Shown here: positions 36,538-46,458 of the stretch, one piece after another
How the letters are laid out: the number at the start of each line of letters is the position of its first letter
Position numbering within the stretch: the stretch's first letter is position 1
Assembly: GCA_012955965.1 (NCBI GenBank)
Contig: JABBZI010000013.1
Location: 1 to 64,000 of the forward strand
Direction: 5' to 3'
From: Clostridioides difficile
GTDB lineage: Bacteria > Bacillota > Clostridia > Peptostreptococcales > Peptostreptococcaceae
Length of the DNA stretch: 64,000 nucleotides
Notes under the pieces: generated by a model
Database searches by the model: none
Seen by the model: the letters and a program-made list of their open reading frames with translations, nothing else
What the model was told of the DNA's origin: nothing
Program-made: the position numbers and the translations under genes

Positions 36538-37635
36538 ATGAAATTAGGTATAGTTGGTTTACCAAATGTAGGTAAAAGCACACTATTTAACGCAATAACT
36601 CAAGCAGGTGCAGAATCTGCAAATTACCCTTTTTGTACAATAGACCCAAATATTGGAGTTGTATCTGTTCCAGATGAAAGATTAAACAAGCTACAAGAAT
36701 TATATAATTCTGAAAAAATAGTCCCTACTGCTATAGAATTTTGTGATATAGCTGGTTTAGTTAGAGGTGCTTCTAAAGGAGAAGGTTTAGGAAATAAATT
36801 TTTATCACATATAAGAGAAGTTGATGCAATAGTCCATGTTGTTAGATGTTTTGAAGATGAAAATGTTATACATGTAGATGGTTCTGTAGACCCACTTCGT
36901 GATATAGAGACTATAAACTTAGAATTAATTTTCTCTGATATAGAAATTCTTGAAAGAAGAATTCATAAAACTCAAAAGGCTGCTAAAGCTGATAAGACTT
37001 TAGGTTCTGAACTTGATTTATTAAAATCAATTATGTCTACTTTAGAAGAAAGTAAGTGTGTAAGAACTATGGAATTTACAGAAGATGAACAGGTATTCGT
37101 AAATTCACTAGATTTACTTACATCTAAACCTGTAATATATGCTTCAAATGTATCAGAAGATGATTTAGCTGATAATGGAGAAAATAATAAGTATGTTCAA
37201 CAAGTTAAAGCATTTGCTGAAACAGAAGATGCTGAAGTTGTTGTTGTATGTGCACAAATAGAAGCAGAAATTTCTGAACTTGATTCTCCTGAAGAAAAGA
37301 AAGAATTTTTAGAGACATTAGGTCTTGAACAATCAGGGCTTGATAAACTTATAAAGTCTTCTTATGCTTTACTTGGTTTAATTTCATTCTTAACTGCTGG
37401 TCCAAAAGAAGTTAGAGCATGGACTATAAAAGTTGGAAGTAAGGCTCCTCAAGCAGGAGGAAAGATACATTCTGATATAGAAAGAGGATTTATAAGAGCT
37501 GAAACAATAGCTTTTAATGATTTAGTTGAGCATGGTACTATGGCTGCTGCTAAAGAAAAAGGGTTAGTTAAACTAGAAGGTAAGGAATACATAGTTAAAG
37601 ACGGAGATGTTATATTATTTAGATTTAATGTTTAA
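36538..37635 (+). CDS. ychF: Redox-regulated ATPase YchF (Obg-like)
   Basis: YchF/OLA1 is an Obg-family ATPase linked to translation and stress responses. The 365-residue protein has the G1 motif GLPNVGKST at residues 7-15, the non-standard G4-type NVSE used for adenine preference, DIAGLVRGASKGEGLGNKFL for G3/switch II, and a C-terminal TGS domain (RAWTIKVGSKAPQAGGKIHSD). GAGAGAGG precedes the ATG. It is a single-gene unit ending at a strong bidirectional terminator. Confidence 0.96.
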   Translation: MKLGIVGLPNVGKSTLFNAITQAGAESANYPFCTIDPNIGVVSVPDERLNKLQELYNSEKIVPTAIEFCDIAGLVRGASKGEGLGNKFLSHIREVDAIVHVVRCFEDENVIHVDGSVDPLRDIETINLELIFSDIEILERRIHKTQKAAKADKTLGSELDLLKSIMSTLEESKCVRTMEFTEDEQVFVNSLDLLTSKPVIYASNVSEDDLADNGENNKYVQQVKAFAETEDAEVVVVCAQIEAEISELDSPEEKKEFLETLGLEQSGLDKLIKSSYALLGLISFLTAGPKEVRAWTIKVGSKAPQAGGKIHSDIERGFIRAETIAFNDLVEHGTMAAAKEKGLVKLEGKEYIVKDGDVILFRFNV

Positions 37636-37743
37636 AATAATTAACTTTTTGCACTTTAGCTATTGCAAGGACTATGATTAAAATATTATAGTTATAATAA
37701 TGAAATTTTTTATTATCTTACAATAATTAGATAGATTTTTTGT

Positions 37744-37800
37744 AAAAAAGAGAGTTATTCTAAATGATTTATAATAATCATGATGAAAAACTCTCTTTTT
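37744..37800. terminator. Bidirectional terminator between ychF and the GNAT gene
   Basis: Arms AAAAAAGAGAGTT (37744-37756) and AACTCTCTTTTT (37789-37800) flank a 32-base loop. A- and T-runs on both sides allow termination of both converging genes. Confidence 0.75.
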
Positions 37801-37871
37801 CATATAATAAAACCTAATATATCACATATAATAAAATCTTAACTTCAAATCTTAATTCTAAAATTATATCT

Positions 37872-38909
37872 CTAAAATATGTATAATATACTTATAGAAA
37901 TTACTACTGTTGCTACTGAAAATATTTTACTGTAATCCCAAATACGCCTTCCACCAAAACATTCAAATGGATAAAAAGGTATGCTATGTAAAATCAATAA
38001 GGTTTTTCCAAGTGAAACTATGTATTCACAAAAATCTGATTGTCCTACAACTGCTACCCATAAAACAAAACACAATAATCCTAACCATTCAAATAATCCT
38101 TCAATAGCCATGTTACGTCTAAATCTAGCAGTTAACTTGTACTCTTTTGGATAAAATCGACCTATCATTGGCCATATACCACCTAACATTGTAACCAATA
38201 ATGATATAAACAATCCACCTCGTGTAACAATAAATGTCCATTTTTCAGGTAAAATTAAAGTTGCAAACATTCCACTAATTAAGGATATCATCAACAAAGA
38301 AAAAAAAGCTCCTACCATGATGCTAAAATCAATTAAATTACTATTAAACAATAAGATAGGAAGTAATATCAATAAGTTTAAAATCATATAAGTTACTAAC
38401 TGTTGAATTGTTGAATTACTTTTTTGTACTGAAGTACTCCATAGATGAAATCCAGATGCAATAAAAAGCGTACTGTGTATCCATAATTGTATAGTACCAA
38501 TTAACCCATAGTTTTGTAACATCTGTGTAAAACTCATAATATTATATCCATTATTTTCAAAAAGCTTCCATGATGCAACATTATCATCTTTTACAGTGGC
38601 AGTTACTGTTTTGCAACCTTGCTCTTTTAAAAATATAGTTACTTTTTTATAAAGTTCGCTTCCTATTCCTTTACCCTCATAACCTTTTTTTACATAAGCT
38701 GTTTCTAGATAACCAATATTTTGACTATTTTTCGCAGAAAAAATCCTATAAGAAGCCATCCCAACAATATGTCCATTTACTATAGCAAGAAAAGCTTCTT
38801 TTGGTTTCTTGAATGCCAACCCTTCAACTAATCCAAAACTTGATTTACCAAGTTCCCACACAAACCTTCTTTCATCAGCTTCCATTTCTCTAATTATTAT
38901 ATTATCCAA
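37872..38909 (-). CDS. GNAT acetyltransferase fused to a multi-spanning membrane domain
   Basis: Residues about 3-150 form a GNAT N-acetyltransferase domain with motif A as AYVKKGYEGKGIGSELYKKV and motif B as DDNVASWKLFENNGY. Residues about 155-345 form a membrane domain of about five or six segments. Its end, IPFYPFECFGGRRIWDYSK, resembles the third motif of site-2-protease (M50) proteins (P-x-DGG/R-K-x-W type), but no HExxH zinc motif is present. A catalytically dead S2P-like fold is an inference. The TTG at 38909 has AGGAGG 6 bases upstream and is the likely start. Substrate is unknown. Confidence 0.82.
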   Translation of the reverse strand: MDNIIIREMEADERRFVWELGKSSFGLVEGLAFKKPKEAFLAIVNGHIVGMASYRIFSAKNSQNIGYLETAYVKKGYEGKGIGSELYKKVTIFLKEQGCKTVTATVKDDNVASWKLFENNGYNIMSFTQMLQNYGLIGTIQLWIHSTLFIASGFHLWSTSVQKSNSTIQQLVTYMILNLLILLPILLFNSNLIDFSIMVGAFFSLLMISLISGMFATLILPEKWTFIVTRGGLFISLLVTMLGGIWPMIGRFYPKEYKLTARFRRNMAIEGLFEWLGLLCFVLWVAVVGQSDFCEYIVSLGKTLLILHSIPFYPFECFGGRRIWDYSKIFSVATVVISISILYIF

Positions 38910-39065
38910 ATTTACCTCCTAAGTTTTCAAATAATTTTTAATATGCTTAATTGCATAAACAATACTATTAGACTAAAAATTTATATCAGAATATTTCATA
39001 TATTTTGTATAAAATATCATTTTATTTCTATAACAATTTATATTCTTATAATAGTGTATTTTTAT

Positions 39066-39105
39066 ATAAAAAAAGTGAGCATTGATTAAACAAGGTTCAC
39101 TTTTT
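39066..39105 (-). terminator. Intrinsic terminator after the EAL gene
   Basis: Arms AAAAAGTGAGC (39070-39080) and GTTCACTTTTT (39095-39105) pair with one mismatch and are followed on the minus strand by a T run. Confidence 0.75.
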
Positions 39106-39136
39106 ATAAATTTTTATGTTATATTTTAAAACTTAT

Positions 39137-41416
39137 TTAATTTGTTTCTTTACCTTTTACATTATATCTATCTAATATTAGTTTTTCATATTTTTCGATT
39201 GGCATTGGTCTAGCAAATAAAAATCCTTGAGCCATATCACAACCTATAACTCTCAAAAACTCAGCTTGCTCCAACGTCTCAACGCCTTCTGAAACAACTT
39301 TTATATTAAGTTGTTTTGCCATTTGGACAATACTTGAAACCACAATTTGACTTTTCTTCATATCTCCCACTGTTATAAAAAATTCTCTATCCAATTTTAA
39401 TACATCAATTGGCATATCTTTAAGCATATTTAAGGAAGAATAACCTGAACCAAAATCATCCATAGAAATTTTAAATCCAACAGATTTTAAAGCCTGCATT
39501 ATTTTAAACAGTATTTTTGTATTATCAAAAATTGCACTTTCTGTTAGTTCAATTTCAATTAAATCTGGTTCAATTCCATATTCTTTTGTTATGTTTTCAA
39601 GCTCAAATATAAAATCTGGATTTTCAAGATGCACTCTTGATAAATTTATTGATATAGGAAATGTAGGGAAACTTTCATTTTCCCAACGTTTAAAATTTTT
39701 ACAAACTTGAGTAAACACAAACATATCTAATTCTGTTATAAAACCATTCTTCTCAAAAATAGGAATAAATACACCTGGGCTTATTAATCCTTTTTTAGGA
39801 TGCTGCCAACGTACAAGAGCTTCAGCACCTACAATTTTAGCAGTTGATAATTCAATTTTCGGTTGTAAGTAAACTTTAAATTGTTCATTCTTTAAAGCAT
39901 CATGCATTTCTTGTTCAATATCACGTTCTTCTATGAGAGTTTCTTTTAAATTTTCAGCATAAATTTCATAAACTTTTAAATATTTTCTTTTTACTGTAGT
40001 TTTTGCAATCATAGCTTTATCAAGACAGGTAGAAATATTTGTTTCTCCTTCTTCAACAAAGTATACTCCTATTGATGGAATTAAATTTAGCTCTACTCCC
40101 AAACTAGTTTTTAGCATTGATAATTTTTTACGTATAAGTTCACAAATTCCAATAACTGATTCTCTATTATTTTTCTTTTCAAATATTATAGCAAAATTAT
40201 CATTTGAAATTCTTGAAAATACAGATTGCTCTTTGAATATATTCTTAATTATATCCGCTATTTCTTTTAATACTCTATCTCCTTCTTCATATCCAAATCT
40301 ATCATTTACTAGCTTAAACTTATCCACATCAAAATAAATTAAAACTAGATTCTTCTTATCATGAGATGATAAAAATTTACCTCCCTCAAGATTAAATTTA
40401 TTTGAATTTCCTATACCTGTAACGTTGTCCTTAAAAGCAAAATCTTCTAATTTTTCCTTACTCTTTTTCTGTATAAGCAATATATAAATTGTTAATGCAG
40501 TAAATATTATAATCAAAACTATACAAGCTGATAATGTAAGTTTTATAATAGCATATGACTTTTCAGATACAGCAGTTTTAGGTACTTCAGAAAAAAGATA
40601 CCAATCATTGATTCCTATTGGTGCATAACTCAAATAATATCCTCTTCCAGACATATTATAACTAAATGAACCAGACTTAAAATTCTTTATGTTTGACTTC
40701 ATGTTATTGAGATTAGACTTTGATAAAGAATCACTTTTACCAATATAAGTAAATAAATTTTCCTTATTAGTGTTGCCATTTTTACTACTTGGATTTAAGA
40801 CAATATCGCCATTACTCTTAGCTATATAAGAATATCCTCTTCCATTAAAGGTTGGTACAGAAAGTATCTTTTCATACAGCTTGGTATTATGTGTGGCAAA
40901 TATGACTCCTTTAACCTCATTACCTTTATAAATTGGTACAGAATATACATTAATGTCGTTATTAACATTTTCGTTATCTTTTATTACATCTTTTAACTTA
41001 CCTGTTATGGCTACTTCTCCCTGCATAGATTTTAAGAAATAATCCCTTTTAGAGAAATCTTCTACATGACCATCTGTAGTATATGCTGTGCCATTTGGTA
41101 AAATAACTCCCATTCTTTTAAATGAGCTATTAACAGCTTCTCTTTTAAGTATAGAAAGGATATTATCTACTTTAAAAGACCCTTCTCCTTCAACAAATAT
41201 TGAAATTGATTGCAATAACTTTATATCTCCATTAATTTGTTTTCTTAACACATTGACGCTTTGATTTGCTATTTCTGAAAGATATTGATTCGTTTCTTCA
41301 CCTAATGTCTTATTCAATCTTGAACCATAAATCAAACAGGAAATTGTAATTACTAAGATACTTGTTACGGCAATTATGGACAAACCATGCCTATTATTTT
41401 TTGCATCACTTAACAT
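39137..41416 (-). CDS. c-di-GMP phosphodiesterase: dCACHE, degenerate GGDEF and EAL
   Basis: The 759-residue protein has a membrane segment (about 12-30), an extracellular CACHE-type sensor (about 35-285), a second membrane segment (about 290-315), a GGDEF domain (about 325-485) and an EAL domain (about 500-745). The GGDEF signature is degenerate, SNDNF at 404-408, so diguanylate cyclase activity is unlikely. The EAL domain keeps AEALVRW (E532), ELTES (623-627), DDFGSGYSS (653-661) and GVET (E713), so it should hydrolyse c-di-GMP. It is a monocistronic unit; its sensory ligand is unknown. Confidence 0.93.
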   Translation of the reverse strand: MLSDAKNNRHGLSIIAVTSILVITISCLIYGSRLNKTLGEETNQYLSEIANQSVNVLRKQINGDIKLLQSISIFVEGEGSFKVDNILSILKREAVNSSFKRMGVILPNGTAYTTDGHVEDFSKRDYFLKSMQGEVAITGKLKDVIKDNENVNNDINVYSVPIYKGNEVKGVIFATHNTKLYEKILSVPTFNGRGYSYIAKSNGDIVLNPSSKNGNTNKENLFTYIGKSDSLSKSNLNNMKSNIKNFKSGSFSYNMSGRGYYLSYAPIGINDWYLFSEVPKTAVSEKSYAIIKLTLSACIVLIIIFTALTIYILLIQKKSKEKLEDFAFKDNVTGIGNSNKFNLEGGKFLSSHDKKNLVLIYFDVDKFKLVNDRFGYEEGDRVLKEIADIIKNIFKEQSVFSRISNDNFAIIFEKKNNRESVIGICELIRKKLSMLKTSLGVELNLIPSIGVYFVEEGETNISTCLDKAMIAKTTVKRKYLKVYEIYAENLKETLIEERDIEQEMHDALKNEQFKVYLQPKIELSTAKIVGAEALVRWQHPKKGLISPGVFIPIFEKNGFITELDMFVFTQVCKNFKRWENESFPTFPISINLSRVHLENPDFIFELENITKEYGIEPDLIEIELTESAIFDNTKILFKIMQALKSVGFKISMDDFGSGYSSLNMLKDMPIDVLKLDREFFITVGDMKKSQIVVSSIVQMAKQLNIKVVSEGVETLEQAEFLRVIGCDMAQGFLFARPMPIEKYEKLILDRYNVKGKETN

Positions 41417-41620
41417 TATGCTTCCTGCCTTTCTAGAATCTATATATAATTATTATTTTATGTCAATTACTGTAAGCATTTTATAATGATACTTATTTTT
41501 CCATATTTACTGTAATTATACAAAATTATAAACTTTATTACAATAATAAATTAATTAATGTAGCTATTAGAACTGCTATTATTGTATTACCTATTTTACA
41601 ATAATTTCCATATACAAAAT

Positions 41621-41660
41621 AAAAATGTAATATCAAAATAAATTTTGATATTACATTTTT
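41621..41660 (-). terminator. Intrinsic terminator after murE
   Basis: Perfect 18-base arms AAAAATGTAATATCAAAA (41621-41638) and TTTTGATATTACATTTTT (41643-41660) flank a 4-base loop. Confidence 0.88.
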
Positions 41661-41688
41661 AGAGGTCATATTTTATTAAATTCTCATA

Positions 41689-43143
41689 CTACATTTTACT
41701 TAAACATTCATTTGCAACTTCTTTATCATCAAAATGATGCTTAACTTTACCTATAACTTGATAATTTTCATGTCCCTTACCTGTTATTATAACAACATCA
41801 TTTTTCTTTGCCATGCTTATAGCCTCTGCTATAGCTTGTTTTCTATCAGCAACAACATGATAATTTTCTTTTTTCTCATCAATTCCTTCAAGTATGTCTT
41901 TTATTATTGCTTCTGGTTCTTCAGTCCTTGGATTATCAGAAGTTATAATACATAAATCAGAATACTTTTGTCCAATAGCTCCCATTAAAGGTCTCTTTTC
42001 AGTATCTCTATCTCCACCACATCCAAATACAGAAATTATTTTTCCCTCTGCAAATTGTTGAGTTGTTTTCAATACATTTTCAAGTGCATCAGGAGTATGA
42101 GCATAATCTACAATTACACTTATTCCCTTATCATTTGGAACTGTTTCGAACCTTCCTGATACTCCATTAGAAAGTCTAAGACCTTCTTTATATACTGGCT
42201 TCGGTATGCCAAGTACATAACAAGCAGCTATAACTGCCAATGTATTATATACTGTAAACATCCCTGGAACAGGTATAAAGATAACTTCTTCATAAGAAGG
42301 TGTTATCAATCTATAAGATACTCCATCCGAATCTGATTTTATATCTCTAGCCATAAAATCAGCTTTAGTATTAACACCATAAGTGTAACAAGGTACATTT
42401 AAATCTTTTATATTTTCGTATATCTTTTTGCCACCTTCATCGTCTATATTTATTATGTTTGCCATAGTAGTCTTAAAAAATAATTTTTCTTTAGCTTTTC
42501 TATAATCCTCTAAATCTTTATGAAAATCTAAATGGTCTGGTGTCAAGTTTGTAAATATGCCTAGTTTAAAGTCTGTCTCATCAACTCTATTTAATGCTAA
42601 TGAGTGTGATGAAACTTCCATTGCACAGTAATCACATCCATTATCTAACATATTATTAAAATGATATTGTAAATCTATACTTTCTGGAGTCGTTGAACTA
42701 GAAACAATGTCTTTTTCCCCATCAAAAATTTTTATAGTTCCTATAAGACCAACTTTATTTTTATTTAAAGTTAATATCTCATTTAGTATAGTAGTTATAC
42801 TAGTTTTTCCATTAGTACCTGTAACTCCTATAACATTAAATTTCTGAGATGGATGATTGTAAAAATTATCAGCTATTTTTGCCATATCTTTTCTTGTATC
42901 TTTTACCTTTATAAATGTATATCCTTTTATTTCTACATCTTCTTCAACAATAAAGGCTTTTACTCCCTTTTCTATAGCATCTTTTATATATTTATGACCA
43001 TCTGACACAAATCCTTTTATACATACAAATAATGTACCTTCTGTAACCTTTCTTGAATCATATTGTACATTATTAATATCTATATTTAATTCACCTTTGA
43101 CATTGATTACATCCAAACCTTGTATAATATCATTTAATTTCAT
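41689..43143 (-). CDS. murE: UDP-MurNAc-L-Ala-D-Glu--meso-diaminopimelate ligase
   Basis: MurE adds the third residue of the peptidoglycan stem. The 484-residue protein has DSRKVTEGTLFVCIKG, the ATP loop GVTGTNGKTSITTIL, LTPDHLDFH, and the specificity motif DNPRTEEP, which indicates meso-diaminopimelate rather than lysine. Length is typical. It stands about 9 kb from the rest of the mur cluster and has its own terminator, so its transcription is separate from murF, murD and murG. Confidence 0.96.
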   Translation of the reverse strand: MKLNDIIQGLDVINVKGELNIDINNVQYDSRKVTEGTLFVCIKGFVSDGHKYIKDAIEKGVKAFIVEEDVEIKGYTFIKVKDTRKDMAKIADNFYNHPSQKFNVIGVTGTNGKTSITTILNEILTLNKNKVGLIGTIKIFDGEKDIVSSSTTPESIDLQYHFNNMLDNGCDYCAMEVSSHSLALNRVDETDFKLGIFTNLTPDHLDFHKDLEDYRKAKEKLFFKTTMANIINIDDEGGKKIYENIKDLNVPCYTYGVNTKADFMARDIKSDSDGVSYRLITPSYEEVIFIPVPGMFTVYNTLAVIAACYVLGIPKPVYKEGLRLSNGVSGRFETVPNDKGISVIVDYAHTPDALENVLKTTQQFAEGKIISVFGCGGDRDTEKRPLMGAIGQKYSDLCIITSDNPRTEEPEAIIKDILEGIDEKKENYHVVADRKQAIAEAISMAKKNDVVIITGKGHENYQVIGKVKHHFDDKEVANECLSKM

Positions 43144-43237
43144 AAATGCTTTCCTCCCTTTAAACTCTTTCTGCTAAAATTACACTACATATAATATTAT
43201 ATTAAGAATTTTTTACTATGTGAATGGTTAAAAATGC

Positions 43238-43266
43238 TTGAAATATTGCAAAAAATGCTCTATAAT
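43238..43266 (+). promoter_or_regulatory. Candidate sigma-A promoter for the AraC gene
   Basis: TTGAAA (43238-43243) and TATAAT (43261-43266) are separated by 17 bases. The transcript would begin near 43273, which supports the ATG at 43307 rather than the longer frame beginning at 43238. Confidence 0.55.
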
Positions 43267-43306
43267 TTTCTATAATATAACTCAAGAAAGGTCTTACACA
43301 AAAGCT

Positions 43307-44176
43307 ATGGATAAAAAAATTGGGTACTTAAATGATAATTTCAAAATATTTAATATTAGAGATAAAAAAGATATAAAATTTGAATACCATAATCATGATT
43401 TTAATAAGATAATTATATTTATAGATGGAAATGTCACTTATTTTGTTGAAGGAATTCCTTATAGACTAAAACCTTGGGATATACTTTTTATCAGTAATGA
43501 TGAAATCCATAAGCCAGTTATAGATTCAGATGTATTTTACGAGAGAATTGCAATATGGATTAGTCCAGAATTTATGAAAAAAAATAGTGATACTACTAGT
43601 GACTTAGAAAAATGTTTTAAAATAGCTACAGAAAGTAAATGTAATAGATTACGTTTAAATATACATGATATTCAATCCATTAAGACTTTTATCGAGCAAA
43701 TAAATATTTCTGAGTCTAATAATGAATTTGGAAATGAACTATTGAGAAATACATTGTTTATACAACTCATGATATTCTTAAATAGAATTTTCTTAAAAAG
43801 TGAAAGTATAGAATCAACAGAAGATGTTTTTTATGATGACACAATAAAAAAAATATTAAACTATATAAATTCAAATATAGATAATAAGCTTTCAATAGAC
43901 AGTATATCCTCTGAGTTTTTTATAAGTAAATATTATCTTATGAGAAAATTTAAGTCTTATACTGGAACATCCATACACAATTATATAGTTCAAAAAAGAT
44001 TAATTTTGGCAAAATCATTAATAATAAATGGTAATCTTATGAGTGAAGTTTGTAGTAAATGTGGATTCAATGACTACTCTAGTTTTGTAAGAGCATTTAA
44101 AAAATACTATGGTGTATCTCCTAAAAATTATATAAGCAATAAAAATCCTTTAGATATTACTCTTTTAGATGAGTAA
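43307..44176 (+). CDS. AraC family transcriptional regulator
   Basis: This 289-residue regulator has an N-terminal cupin-like sensor (EYHNHDFNKIIIFIDGNVTYFVEG ... LKPWDILFISNDEIHKP) and a C-terminal double helix-turn-helix AraC domain (LSIDSISSEFFISKYYLMRKF and SEVCSKCGFNDYSSFVRAFKKYYGVSPKNY). Such proteins often sense a sugar or related compound. The ATG at 43307 is chosen because a promoter covers the longer frame; its ribosome binding site (AGAAAGG) is about 15 bases away, an unusual spacing. It converges with ptsG, and its target is unknown. Confidence 0.88.
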   Translation: MDKKIGYLNDNFKIFNIRDKKDIKFEYHNHDFNKIIIFIDGNVTYFVEGIPYRLKPWDILFISNDEIHKPVIDSDVFYERIAIWISPEFMKKNSDTTSDLEKCFKIATESKCNRLRLNIHDIQSIKTFIEQINISESNNEFGNELLRNTLFIQLMIFLNRIFLKSESIESTEDVFYDDTIKKILNYINSNIDNKLSIDSISSEFFISKYYLMRKFKSYTGTSIHNYIVQKRLILAKSLIINGNLMSEVCSKCGFNDYSSFVRAFKKYYGVSPKNYISNKNPLDITLLDE

Positions 44177-44207
44177 ATTATTTATTATAAATTTTATTTT
44201 AATGAAT

Positions 44208-44248
44208 ACATGAGATATTAGTATATTTACCTTACTAATATCTCATGT
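44208..44248. terminator. Hairpin between AraC gene and ptsG
   Basis: Arms ACATGAGATATTAGTA (44208-44223) and TACTAATATCTCATGT (44233-44248) are fully complementary around a 9-base loop. T tails are poor on both strands, so it may terminate both converging genes only partially. Confidence 0.55.
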
Positions 44249-44338
44249 TTGCTAGTATTTCAAATTATGTTAAGATATAAACTTATGTGGTCTTTATCTG
44301 CTAAAATATATTATTAAGTAAATTAGAATATTATGTAT

Positions 44339-46417
44339 CTATCCAATCTTTTCAACATTATCCTTTAGGATACTTACACGATTTTCTTCTTTTGCTATGA
44401 TTCTTCCTTTTTTAATGCTTAGTTTCTGATTTTGTTCTAAATTCGTAAATACTACAGGACTTATTGTTGATAGACCATTTTTCTCAACATACTCTAAATC
44501 CATTTTCACCAACTTATCCCCTGCTTTGACTTCATCCCCTACATTTACGAATACTTCAAATCCCTTTCCTTCTAAATTTACAGTTTCTATGCCTAAATGT
44601 ATAAGTATTTCTGCTCCACTTTTTTTAGATTTTATTATTATTGCATGTTTGGTTGGAAATACAACTCCAATAGTTCCATCAACTGGTGAGTATATTAATC
44701 CATCATCAGATTTAACTGCAAAGCCATCACCCATCAATTTACTTGAAAATACGGAGTCTGGTACATCTTCTATATCTAGTAACTCTCCATTTGTAAGGGA
44801 ATAAATCTCTTCTTCTAATAAAGTATCTTTCATGTTGATGATTTCTGTGTTGTTTTTTTTCACTTTATCTTTATATGTATTTTTAACATTTTTGTCTTCA
44901 ACTTTTATTTTTCCTTCTATTATATCTTTTATGTCAGATTTTATTGCATCTGATTTTGGTCCAAATATAGCTTGAACATTATTACCAATAACCATAACAC
45001 CTGCTGCTCCAAGTGATTTTAGCTTTTCTTTATCTACTTTATCTATATCATTTACAACCAATCTAAGTCTTGTTATACAAGCATCTAAACTTTTTAGATT
45101 TTCTTTATTTCCTAGAGCAACCAAAATCTCTGATGCTAATTCATTTTTAGACATTTCGATAACCTCAACATTGTTTTCTGACTCATTTTCCCTTCCTGGT
45201 GTCTTTAAGTTAAACTTTCTTATCATAAATCTAAATACACTATAGTATAATACTGCAAACCCAAGACCTACTAAAATAGCCAAGTACCATGGAGTTCTAT
45301 TAGGAAGTACACCAAATAATAAGAAATCTATTAATCCACCTGAAAATGTAAAACCAATTTTAACTCCTAATAATTGCATCACTGCATATGATAAACCTGA
45401 AAATAAACAATGTACTGCAAATAATGCTGGTGCGACAAATAAAAACGCAAACTCTATTGGTTCAGTTATTCCTGTTAAAAAAGAAGTCAATGCTGCTGAT
45501 GCCATTATACCTGCTACAAATTTTTTCTTTTCTGGTTTTGCTTCATGTACCATAGCAAGAGCTGCTGCTGGAAGACCAAACATCATAAATGGAAATGCTC
45601 CTGTCATAAAAGTACCTGATGTAAAAGTTACTCCATCTTTAAGTTGAGCAAAGAATATCTTTTGGTCACCCATTACAAGCTCACCAGCTTTATTTACATA
45701 TTCGCCGAATTGATACCAAAACGGATTATGAAAAACATGATGTAAGCCAAAAGGTATCAATAGTCTTTCTAAAGAACCTTCCATAAATGCTGCTAATGTT
45801 TGATTTGTCTCTATGACATTTTCTGAAAAACTAAGTAATCCCTCTTGTATTGGAGGCCAAACAAAAGACAATACAATCCCTATTGCTATAGCTGCCAATG
45901 AAGTAACAATTGGAACAAATCTTTTACCTGCAAAAAAACCTAAATATTGAGGTAATTCAATTTTATAGAACTTTTTGTAAAGATAAGCAGCCACTATACC
46001 TATTATGATACCACCAAATACTCCGGTTTGAATGGTTGGTATTCCAACAATATTTGCATACATAGAATTATCTATCATATCTGCTGTAACTCCTGCCATA
46101 ACACCCATAGATGTATTAAGAATTAAAAAACCTACTATGGCTGCCAATGCTGCAACACCTTCTCCTTCAGTCAAACCTACAGCTACACCAACTGCAAATA
46201 TAAGTGGTAAGTTATTAAATATAATTTGACCTGAACTTTCCATTATACTTATTATAAGTTGAAATGTAGGGTTCGCTAAAGCCGGAAAATGAGCCAATAA
46301 TGCTTCTCCTGCTAAAGCATTACTTACACCAAGTAATATACCTGCTGCTGGAAGTAATGCAACTGGTAACATTAGAGATTTACCTACTTTCTGTAAAATA
46401 CCAAATATTTTTTTCAT
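44339..46417 (-). CDS. ptsG: PTS glucose-type transporter subunit IICBA
   Basis: This 692-residue permease imports and phosphorylates a hexose, probably glucose, from the membrane. Order is EIIC (residues 1-about 400, with GITEPIEF at 316-323), EIIB with phosphocysteine C447 (LDACITRLRL), a linker, and EIIA with phosphohistidine H607 (AEILIHLGIETV). The fused C-B-A order matches PtsG. The leader contains a RAT element and terminator (46459-46616), so it should be controlled by the PRD antiterminator encoded just upstream. N-acetylglucosamine cannot be excluded as a substrate. Confidence 0.93.
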   Translation of the reverse strand: MKKIFGILQKVGKSLMLPVALLPAAGILLGVSNALAGEALLAHFPALANPTFQLIISIMESSGQIIFNNLPLIFAVGVAVGLTEGEGVAALAAIVGFLILNTSMGVMAGVTADMIDNSMYANIVGIPTIQTGVFGGIIIGIVAAYLYKKFYKIELPQYLGFFAGKRFVPIVTSLAAIAIGIVLSFVWPPIQEGLLSFSENVIETNQTLAAFMEGSLERLLIPFGLHHVFHNPFWYQFGEYVNKAGELVMGDQKIFFAQLKDGVTFTSGTFMTGAFPFMMFGLPAAALAMVHEAKPEKKKFVAGIMASAALTSFLTGITEPIEFAFLFVAPALFAVHCLFSGLSYAVMQLLGVKIGFTFSGGLIDFLLFGVLPNRTPWYLAILVGLGFAVLYYSVFRFMIRKFNLKTPGRENESENNVEVIEMSKNELASEILVALGNKENLKSLDACITRLRLVVNDIDKVDKEKLKSLGAAGVMVIGNNVQAIFGPKSDAIKSDIKDIIEGKIKVEDKNVKNTYKDKVKKNNTEIINMKDTLLEEEIYSLTNGELLDIEDVPDSVFSSKLMGDGFAVKSDDGLIYSPVDGTIGVVFPTKHAIIIKSKKSGAEILIHLGIETVNLEGKGFEVFVNVGDEVKAGDKLVKMDLEYVEKNGLSTISPVVFTNLEQNQKLSIKKGRIIAKEENRVSILKDNVEKIG

Positions 46418-46458
46418 TTACTCTTCTCTCCTTATTATTTTGTATTTTTAAATAAAAA

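Noticed and set aside
41417-41688. c-di-GMP riboswitch upstream of the phosphodiesterase gene
   Set aside because: No conserved type I or II core could be recognised in the leader.
43238-43306. Longer AraC start at TTG 43238
   Set aside because: This TTG coincides with the -35 of a good promoter whose transcript would start near 43273.
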